From the NCBI RefSeq assembly GCF_000009365.1, contig NC_008260.1, positions 965,501 through 1,029,500 on the forward strand: a stretch of DNA of 64,000 bases, in the 5' to 3' direction. A program made the translations under genes and the position numbers. Below the pieces are notes generated by a model that saw nothing but the letters and a program-made list of their open reading frames with translations, did not search any database and had not been told where the DNA came from. Positions 26,298 to 34,700 of the stretch are shown piece by piece. The DNA is from Alcanivorax borkumensis SK2. Lineage in GTDB: Bacteria; Pseudomonadota; Gammaproteobacteria; Pseudomonadales; Alcanivoracaceae. How positions within the stretch are numbered: the first letter of the stretch is position 1; each line of letters begins with the position of its first letter.

Positions 26298-27631
26298 TGT
26301 TGGAGCACCTCAGCAACGGTAGGCTGGCGGGGCTGTTTATGCCGCAGCCGAGAGTGCTCTGGTCGATGTGCGAAGCGATCATTCTGACCGCCCTGGCGGT
26401 TGGTTTGGGCCTCTGGTTACGTTATGACGATCCGTTGACGCTTATCGGAACTTTCCGTTGGGTGCTGCTAGTGCCTATCCTGTTGGCGCTTCGTTACGGC
26501 AGCCTGCTCGGTGTGTTTGGCATGCTGTGCTTGGTCAGTAGCTGGTTTATTCTCAGGTTTTTCGGCTTTTACCCCAGTTTGCCCTTTCCTGAATCCACCA
26601 TGCTCGGTGGCTTCGTTATTATTCTGATCTGCGGCGAGTTTGCCGATATGTGGCGGGTCAAACTGATGCGCGCCGACAGTGCTTCCAGTTATGCGTTGGA
26701 GCGCCTGCAGAATCTTACGCAGCGCTATGTGTTGTTGCGTTTGTCCCATGACCGCCTGGAAGAGAATCTACTCGTTAAACCCTACACCGTGCGCGATGCG
26801 CTGGCGCGGTTGCGCGAGCTGACCTTAGATGAAAGTGACAGCATTCGGCTGCCTGCAGCGGATGATCTGGTGCATCTTCTGGCAGAGTATTGCCAGCTAC
26901 AGCGTTGTGCCTTGTACCGCGTTGTTAATGGCCGGATTGATGACGAGCCGGCGGCCCTGTTGGGAGAAAATGGCCCCCTGGACCGAGATAACGAACTCCT
27001 TCAGCACGCGCTAGATCATCGGCTATTGGCCCACGTTCAGCAGCAAGGCCACGACAGCAATTACCATGGCCAATATTTGGTGGCTGCGCCTATCATCAAC
27101 AGCGGTGGAGACCTCATCGGGATGATGGTGATTGAGCGCCTGCCATTCCTCTCGATCAACTATGAAAATCTGCAGTTGCTGTCTGTGCTGCTGAACTTTT
27201 ATGCGGATATCGTGCACGCCGGCGATGAAGTGGATGAGATGTTGGATCGCTGGCCGACCATGCCCTTCCGTATTGCCAGCGAGCTGGCTGCCTTGGTGCG
27301 TTTGCGTGAAGGTGGCCGAGTAGATACTTCCCTGACCCTATTTGTGGCCGATGAAAGCGAGCAGGCCGGGCTAATTCTGGATGCTCTGGCGCGTGGCCTG
27401 CGTAGCCTCGACTTGGCATGGTGGATCAGCGATAGGGTACTGATGATCATGATGCCTATGACCGGGGAATCCAGTCTGGAGGGCTATGTTCTGCGTACGG
27501 AAAAATGGCTGCAAGAGGAGTACGTCTTCATGAGCCTACGCCAGGCGGGCATACAGTTCTTTTACCGGCACCTGGACCAGCGAGACCCCGAGGTGCAGAT
27601 CGCCAGGTTGCTGGAGGCAGCCGGTGTCTAG
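26297..27631 (+). CDS. pelD: PelD c-di-GMP receptor
   Basis: 444 residues: four N-terminal membrane helices (about 22-115), a coiled stretch, a GAF domain (about 180-305) and a C-terminal degenerate GGDEF domain. The GGDEF active site is lost, but an RxxD inhibitory-site motif (RSLD, residues 369-372) is kept. In Pseudomonas the same motif binds c-di-GMP and switches on Pel synthesis. So post-translational control of Pel by c-di-GMP is expected here. Overlaps pelE by eight bases. Confidence 0.94.
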   Translation: MLEHLSNGRLAGLFMPQPRVLWSMCEAIILTALAVGLGLWLRYDDPLTLIGTFRWVLLVPILLALRYGSLLGVFGMLCLVSSWFILRFFGFYPSLPFPESTMLGGFVIILICGEFADMWRVKLMRADSASSYALERLQNLTQRYVLLRLSHDRLEENLLVKPYTVRDALARLRELTLDESDSIRLPAADDLVHLLAEYCQLQRCALYRVVNGRIDDEPAALLGENGPLDRDNELLQHALDHRLLAHVQQQGHDSNYHGQYLVAAPIINSGGDLIGMMVIERLPFLSINYENLQLLSVLLNFYADIVHAGDEVDEMLDRWPTMPFRIASELAALVRLREGGRVDTSLTLFVADESEQAGLILDALARGLRSLDLAWWISDRVLMIMMPMTGESSLEGYVLRTEKWLQEEYVFMSLRQAGIQFFYRHLDQRDPEVQIARLLEAAGV

Positions 27632-28634
27632 CCTCAAGCTAATTATTTATGCCGTCGCTGCAGAAATCGCATCGCTAATGCTGTTGTTGAGCAAGCAGGC
27701 GGATTTATCGATTTTCTTGTTGTATCTGTTATCACACGGTTTGGCTTCAGCCTTGTTATCCGTGGTGGCCTGGAGTTTATTGCCTGAACGTTTCAGAACG
27801 CCAAAAATCCTTTCCTGGGTGCTGGTTTTTTCCTTTGCGTTCTTTATCCCCGCCATGGGGTTAGTGACGATTTTGGGTGGTGTTGCGCTGGGTATCTGGC
27901 TGCCGGCATTGTTTCGGGATCTACCGTTTGGGTTGGTGGATCAGCCGTACTTTACCCCGGTGCAAGTGAATAGCACCGCGGGTTTTCGACAGATCGATCT
28001 AAAAAATTTGCTGATCTCATCAAAGGCGCCAAATGCCTTACGCGTGCAAGGCATGTTGGTGCTTAAAGATATGCCTGCCAGGGTAACCGGTAATCTGTTA
28101 CGCCATTCCCTCGGCGACTCCTTTGAAGATCTGCGATTGTTGGCCTACGGGATTCTTGATCAAAAAGAAAAAGAAATTACCCGTGATATTGAGCGAGCCC
28201 TGCATTTACTGGAGCGCTCCAAAGAGTCCCGCCGTTACCGTTTGGCGCGTCGCCTGGCCGAGCTCTACTGGGAGCTCAATTATCAGAATTTGGTACGCGG
28301 TGATATTCGTACGTTAACGTTAGAGCGAGCCGGTTATTACGCGGATATGGGGCTGATGGAAAGCCCAGAAGATGCTGGGCTGTGGCTGTTACGCGGGCGT
28401 ATCCAGCTCAGCCAGGAACAGATAGGCGAAGCGCACCAGTCCATGACATTTGCCCGCCGACTTGGCCTTTCTGCGGCGAAAGTGAATCCCTGGCTTGCCG
28501 AAATTGCGTTGCAGCGCCGGCAAATGTCGCTGGTACGTATGTTGATGCTGGAAATCACCGATGACAGCCAGTTTACCCAGCTGAATAAATCCGTTGAATT
28601 CTGGAGGGCCTATGAGCCTGCCACGGGCGGATAG
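27624..28634 (+). CDS. pelE: PelE inner-membrane protein
   Basis: 336 residues from GTG 27624 with GGAGG six bases upstream. The N-terminus has two or three hydrophobic segments (LKLIIYAVAAEIASLMLLL; WVLVFSFAFFIPAMGLVTIL), followed by a cytoplasmic or periplasmic helical region with TPR-like repeats. PelE is part of the inner-membrane PelDEFG synthase complex, where it helps hold PelD and PelG together. It overlaps pelD at the start and pelF by 23 nt at the end. Confidence 0.9.
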   Translation: MSSLKLIIYAVAAEIASLMLLLSKQADLSIFLLYLLSHGLASALLSVVAWSLLPERFRTPKILSWVLVFSFAFFIPAMGLVTILGGVALGIWLPALFRDLPFGLVDQPYFTPVQVNSTAGFRQIDLKNLLISSKAPNALRVQGMLVLKDMPARVTGNLLRHSLGDSFEDLRLLAYGILDQKEKEITRDIERALHLLERSKESRRYRLARRLAELYWELNYQNLVRGDIRTLTLERAGYYADMGLMESPEDAGLWLLRGRIQLSQEQIGEAHQSMTFARRLGLSAAKVNPWLAEIALQRRQMSLVRMLMLEITDDSQFTQLNKSVEFWRAYEPATGG

Positions 28635-30168
28635 CGCCGATATTTGTCTATTACTGGAAGGCACCTTCCCCTACGTGAGTGGTGGTGTGTCCAGCTGGGT
28701 AAACCAGATTATTCGTGGTTTTCCCGAGTACACCTTTGCCTGTTGTTTTGTAGGCAGCCGCCCGGAAGACTACGGCGAGATGAAATACGAACTGCCCGAC
28801 AACGTGGTGCACCTTGAAGTGCACTACCTGCACAATTTTCAGCGGGGGGCGCAAAAACGCTCCCTCAAGGGTAATCGCAAAGCTTATGCCGATTTGCGGC
28901 GTTTTCACGACATGGTGAAAGAGGGCGTCCAGACCCGCGAACGCAGCCAATTGTTCAGCCGCATTGTGACTCATCTGGGCGAAGGCGAGGATTATTCCGA
29001 AGAGTCGTTCCTGCACAGCCGGGCCAGCTGGGATTATATCGCCGAAGCGTACCGGAACTTTAGCCGTGACCCGTCATTTGTGGATTACTTCTGGACCATC
29101 CGTATTATGCACTCGCCCATCTGGGTGCTGAACGACATTGCCGATAATTTAATTCCGGCGAAAATGTACCACACCATTTCGACCGGTTATGCCGGCTTTC
29201 TAGGGGCCATGCTAAAGCGCCGCACCAACAAGCCTTTATTGTTGTCCGAGCACGGTATTTACACCAAAGAGCGCAAAATCGATCTATTCCAGAGTGAATG
29301 GATCAGCGATAACCGTGGCTTGGTGGAAAAGAATAACTCGGAGATGGCCTATTTTCGGGAGAAATGGGTGAATTTCTTCACCGAGTTAGGGCGTGAGTGT
29401 TATCAGGCATCAGACCGGATCGTGGCTCTTTATGAACGAAACCGGGAACGGCAGATGGAAGATGGCGCCCCCCCGGACCGCACACTGAATATCCCTAATG
29501 GCATCGACTTGCCACGTATGCAGAAAGTGCGCGCCGCCCGTGGTGAAGCCATTCCCCCGGTGGCTTGCCTGATTGGCCGTGTGGTTCCCATTAAAGATGT
29601 GAAAACCTTCCTGCGCGCCATGCGCACCTTGGTCAATGTGATTCCCGAAGCGGAAGGCTGGATTGCCGGGCCGGAAGATGAAGATAAAGATTACGCCAAG
29701 GAATGCCGTGGCTTGGTGGCCAGCCTGGGGCTGGAAAAAAATGTGAAGTTTTTGGGCTTTCAGAAAATTGATGAATTGCTCCCTAAGGTGGGGGTGATCG
29801 TGCTCAGTTCCATCAGTGAGGCATTACCTTTGGTGCTGCTGGAAGGGTTTGCTGCCGGCGTGCCGGCGGTATCCACGGATGTGGGGTCTTGCCGCCAGTT
29901 GATCGAAGGCCTTGATGAAGATGATCGTGCCTACGGTAAAGCTGGCGAGGTGGTGGGCATTGCCGACCCAGAAGCGCTGGGTAACGCCGTGGCTCAGTTA
30001 TTGAAAGACAAAGACGCGTGGTTTCAAGCACAGCAGGCGGGTATTCGTCGGGTTGAAAACCTGTATACCCAGGAAATGATGTTTGGCGCTTATCGGGATT
30101 TATACCGTTCTTTGCTTGATGATTCAGGCATTGCGGCCTCGGCCAGTAATAAGGAGGGCCGCCACTAA
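28612..30168 (+). CDS. pelF: PelF glycosyltransferase
   Basis: 518 residues from ATG 28612 (GGAGGG three bases before). GT-B fold, family 4: N-terminal DICLLLEGTFPYVSGGVSSW, donor-binding NIPNGIDL and CLIGRVVPIKDVKTFLRAM, and the E-x7-E element SEALPLVLLEGFAAGVP. It polymerises the Pel chain in the cytosol from UDP-GalNAc or related sugars, feeding PelG. The stop shares one base with the pelG start. Confidence 0.95.
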   Translation: MSLPRADSADICLLLEGTFPYVSGGVSSWVNQIIRGFPEYTFACCFVGSRPEDYGEMKYELPDNVVHLEVHYLHNFQRGAQKRSLKGNRKAYADLRRFHDMVKEGVQTRERSQLFSRIVTHLGEGEDYSEESFLHSRASWDYIAEAYRNFSRDPSFVDYFWTIRIMHSPIWVLNDIADNLIPAKMYHTISTGYAGFLGAMLKRRTNKPLLLSEHGIYTKERKIDLFQSEWISDNRGLVEKNNSEMAYFREKWVNFFTELGRECYQASDRIVALYERNRERQMEDGAPPDRTLNIPNGIDLPRMQKVRAARGEAIPPVACLIGRVVPIKDVKTFLRAMRTLVNVIPEAEGWIAGPEDEDKDYAKECRGLVASLGLEKNVKFLGFQKIDELLPKVGVIVLSSISEALPLVLLEGFAAGVPAVSTDVGSCRQLIEGLDEDDRAYGKAGEVVGIADPEALGNAVAQLLKDKDAWFQAQQAGIRRVENLYTQEMMFGAYRDLYRSLLDDSGIAASASNKEGRH

Positions 30169-31538
30169 TGGCAGGCATCGGTTTTGAGCTGCGCCGTCTG
30201 TTGCGTAAGGACACCTTGCTCGGGCTCATTCGTGCCTACGCCTATGCCGGAGTGATCAGCTCAGGTCCCTGGGTGTTATCGATCATCGGTATCCTGATTA
30301 TCGGTATTTTCAGCCTGGGGATCGTGATACCCAATGCGGCGGTGACGCAATTTCAGGTCACGGTCACCTATTTGATTGCGGTCAGTTTGACCCTCACCGG
30401 TATTGTCCAGCTGGCGTTTACTCGTTTCTGTGCCGACCGCTCGTTTGAAAAGCGCGAAGACCTGATTCTGCCTAATTTTGGCGGCGTTACCTTGCTGGTC
30501 ACGATCTTTGCTGGGCTACTGTCGTTACCGGTGGCCATGTTCCTGTTTCCGGAGCAAAGCATTCTTTTCCGAGTGTTGTTGATCGCCTGTTTTGTAGTGT
30601 TGTGCAATATCTGGATCGCCACGGTATTCCTGTCTGGCATGAAGCAGTACAAGGCTATTCTTCTGCTGTACGCACTCGGGTACGGGATTACGGTTGTAGC
30701 GGCGCTATTGCTGCTGTTTCTGGGGCTGGAAGGGTTGTTGTTGGGCTTTCTGCTTGGGCAAGTCACCTTATTGGCAGGCATGCTGGTGCTGATCGTGCGG
30801 GGCTACCCTGCCGAGAGCGTGGTGTCGTTCGCCATGTTCAGTAAAAAATACCTGTACCCCTCCTTGATGCTGGTCGGCTTTTTCTACAACGCCGGTGTGT
30901 GGGCCGACAAGGCCATGTTCTGGTTCTACGATGGCACCGGAAGCGATGTGATCGGGCCGCTTCGGGCTTCGTTAATCTACGATATCCCGGTATTCCTGTC
31001 GTATCTGTCGCTTATTCCTGGCATGGCAGTGTTTCTGGTGCGCATGGAAACGGACTTTGTGGAGTATTACTCCAACTTCTACGATGCAGTTCGTGAAGGC
31101 GGCTCGCTGTCTTATATTGAAGATATGCGCAATCGAATGGTCTTTGTGATTCGCCAGGGGATCTTCCAGATTCTCAAGATTCAGGCTATCTCGGCGCTGG
31201 TAATTATGGTTGCCGGTGCGCAGATCTTTCATGCGCTGGGCATTTCGGAATTGTACCTACCGTTGCTCAAAGTGCAGTTGATTGCTACCGCACTACAGGT
31301 GGTATTCCTCGCCATCATCAACGTGTTCTGCTACCTGGATCAGCGCCGCATGCTGGTGCTGCTGACCGGGTTGTTCTTCGTGCTTAATGTGATTTTTACT
31401 GGAATTAGCCTGTACCTAGGCCCTCAGTTTTTCGGTTTTGGTTTCTTGCTGGCCTTGGCTGTCTGTGTGTTGCTTGGCTTGTGGTTGGTCAGCCGCAAAA
31501 TGGCAGAGCTGGAATATTCCACCTTCATGCTTAATTGA
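30168..31538 (+). CDS. pelG: PelG polysaccharide transporter
   Basis: 456-residue integral membrane protein with about 12 helices, starting MAGIGFELRRLLRKDTLLGL as PelG proteins do. It belongs to the MOP flippase superfamily and moves the polymer through the inner membrane during synthesis with PelD, PelE and PelF. It ends the pel operon. No clear intrinsic terminator is seen in the 178 nt before the next gene. Confidence 0.94.
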   Translation: MAGIGFELRRLLRKDTLLGLIRAYAYAGVISSGPWVLSIIGILIIGIFSLGIVIPNAAVTQFQVTVTYLIAVSLTLTGIVQLAFTRFCADRSFEKREDLILPNFGGVTLLVTIFAGLLSLPVAMFLFPEQSILFRVLLIACFVVLCNIWIATVFLSGMKQYKAILLLYALGYGITVVAALLLLFLGLEGLLLGFLLGQVTLLAGMLVLIVRGYPAESVVSFAMFSKKYLYPSLMLVGFFYNAGVWADKAMFWFYDGTGSDVIGPLRASLIYDIPVFLSYLSLIPGMAVFLVRMETDFVEYYSNFYDAVREGGSLSYIEDMRNRMVFVIRQGIFQILKIQAISALVIMVAGAQIFHALGISELYLPLLKVQLIATALQVVFLAIINVFCYLDQRRMLVLLTGLFFVLNVIFTGISLYLGPQFFGFGFLLALAVCVLLGLWLVSRKMAELEYSTFMLN

Positions 31539-31716
31539 CAGGTGGTGTGTCGGATTGCCTCTTCTCTCACGGAGAAAGAACACACTGCCTTTCAGGCTTA
31601 ACGTGGTTGTTGCCGTCGGCAAGGCCGGGAAGTCGCCGTTACGAGAGTGACCCAACGAATGGTCCATGTCTGTGGTATCTTTTCCACGTTAATCATGTTG
31701 CTAGGGGAAGGGGCTC

Positions 31717-34700
31717 ATGCCACGTCTGGGTTTGTCGGTTTTTCGTCTATTGATGTTGTGGGCGGTGCTGTTGGTGGTCGGCTGTGATGAAGCCGGAGAC
31801 ACCACACGCAACGAGGATAATAACGTCGCGGCCGCAGAGGGAAATAACGCAGCGCCTGCCGTCTCGCCACTGGATCAGCGCTGGCAGACCCATCTAGCGA
31901 GCCTGCCCACCGGCACCATCAGTGCCCGTGCACCGCTGATCGTGCGCTTTAACCATCCCGTAGCCAGCCCCGATCAGTTAGACAAGCCCCAGTCCGGCGT
32001 GGTCCGGCTGTTGCCGGAACGTCCGGTGACGGCGGTGTTTACCGCTGAAGATCGATTGGAAATTCGCCCCTTAGAACCTTTGCCCAGTGGTGAATCGCTG
32101 ACCCTAGTGCTGTACGCACAGGGGTTGGCAAATGTGGACGACACCTTGAGCCCGGCAGAATTTTCCCTGCAGGTATTGCGCCAGCAACTGAGCTTGAGCG
32201 TGGAGTCCCTGTTACCCACCGAAGATGGCCGTGAGATGGTGTTACGCGGCAGCCTTGAGACCCGTGACCTGGCGGACCACGACAAGGTGGAGTCGGTGCT
32301 GGCCGCCAGCCAGAACGGTGATGGCTTAACCATTGCCTGGCAACATGACAGCGCCGGGCTTCGCCATGCATTTTCAGTGAGCGGCATTGTTCGTAAGCCG
32401 CAAGCCAGCGATGTGTTACTGCGCTGGGATGCGGCGCCCTTGGGGCTGAGCAACAACGGTGAACGCCACTACACCGTACCGGCGCTGAAAAACTTTGCGG
32501 TCACCAATGTGCGCGCGGTCAGTTACCCCCAACCCCACATCCAGGTGAATTTCTCTGAAGCACTGAGCGCCACCCAGAACCTGAAAGGCCTGGTTACCCT
32601 CAATGACAACAATGCCCGCGTGGAGGTAGACGGCAGCACCCTGCGCATTTACCCGCAGGAAGAGCTGGACGACGATGTGGCGTTGGTTATCGACGCCAGC
32701 TTGCGCTCGGCCAGCCAGGGGCGCCTGGCGAAGACGCTGGAAAAGAACCTGACCCTGGTGACCAACAAGCCTGGGGTTCGCTTCGTTGGTGAAGGCACTA
32801 TTTTGCCCGATGGCAAGCAACTCAGTGTGCCCTTTGAAGCGGTGGGGGTGCGTTCGGTAAAAGTGCAGGCATTCCGGGTATTCGATGACAATATCGGCCG
32901 CTATTTGCAGGGCAGTGAACTGAATGAGGCGGACATGGATTCCCGCACTGGCCGCTACCTGTGGCAGAAAACCCTGAGCCTGCCGGGCACTGGCGATGGC
33001 TGGCAGCGTTATCAGCTGGACCTCACCGAGCTGATGGCCAAACACCCCAATGGCCTGGTGCATCTAACCCTGGCCATCGATGGCGACGACATCAGCTACC
33101 ACTGCCCGGACGGTGCCCTGAATAAAAAGACTACCCTGCCCGACAATTACGAAGGCCCCGGGCAAGATGATGGTGGCAATGATCTCTACGAAAACTATTA
33201 CATCGATGGCGGTTACCTGAGCTGGTACGAAAAAGATAACCCCTGCTCCGACAGCTACTATGAATATAACGACCTGGCCAGCAGCACCCGGGCTTTCTTG
33301 GCTTCCAACCTGGGGTTGATTGCCAAGCAAGGCCAGAACGACACCTTGCTGGTGGTGGCCACCGAGCTGGATAGCAATACGCCTGCTGAAGGCGTGGTGC
33401 TCAAAGCTTACAACTACCAACTGCAGCAAGTGGGCATGGGGCTCACCGATGCCCAAGGCATGGCCAGCCTCACCCTTGAAGGCAACGCTTATTATCTGGA
33501 GGCGGTCAAGGATCGGGACAACGGCTACCTGAAGCTGGCCCGTAACCGGGCCTTGCCCACCAACCAGTTCAACACCGGTGGCCAGCAGGTTCGTGATGGC
33601 CTAAAAGGCTTTTTCTACGGTGAAAGAGATGTGTGGCGTCCCGGTGATGCCATCCACCTCACCTTCATTCTGGAAGATCAGGACAACATGATTCCCGAGG
33701 GGCACCCGCTGACGCTGGACTGGTTCGACCCCAGAGGGAATAAGGTGAAAAGCTACACCCTGGATACACCCGTGGGTGACTTCTATGCCTTTACCTTACA
33801 CACGGACGAAGATGCGCCCACCGGTAACTGGCGTGCGGTGGCGCGGCTGGGGGAGCGCTATTTTGATACCCCTATTCGGGTGGAAGCGATTAAGCCTAAC
33901 CGGCTGAAGATCGAGCTGGATTTGCCCGAAACCCTGTATGCCAACGAGGCCACGGACATTGGCTTGTTTACCCAATGGCTCAATGGCGCCACTGCGGCCA
34001 ATCTGGAAGCGGACATGCAGGTGCGCGTTAGTGCGCGGACCACCCGCTTCGATGGCTACGATGCTTATCACTTCGACGACCCCACCCGGAAACTGAGCAG
34101 CGAACCATTCACAGCTTTCGAGGGCAATGTGGACGGGCAGGGCAACGCTACCGTGCCGCTCACTGTGAATGTGGACCAGACCCCGGGCATGCTGCGTGCC
34201 ACGCTGACCACCCGTGTGTTTGAAAACAGCGGCGATTACAGCACCCAAATTCGCAGCGTGCCGGTGTACCCGTTCAAGCACTGGGTGGGCATGCGTATTC
34301 CGCAAGGCAGTGGTTGGGGCGGTGCGTTGTCCCGCGAAGGCCAGCACGCCATTGATCTGATCAGCCTGAACAGCGATGGCAAAGCAGAGCCTAGTCGGCC
34401 CCTGGACATCAGCGTCTACCAGATCGACTGGCGCTGGTGGTGGGATCGTTCAGGCGATGACCTGAGCAACTACATTAGCGACCCCAGCACCCAGCGTGTA
34501 GCCCAGGCTCAAATCACCACCGATGGCCAAGGCCGCGCACAATGGAACCTGAACGGGGAAGACTACGACTGGGGCCGCCACCTGATCCGCATCTGTGATC
34601 GGCAAAGTGACCATTGCACCGCGCAAACAGTCTATCTGGGCTGGAGCTGGGAGCAGGCCAGCGGGAGTCAGGATGCAGCTACACGGCTGTCACTCTCCGC

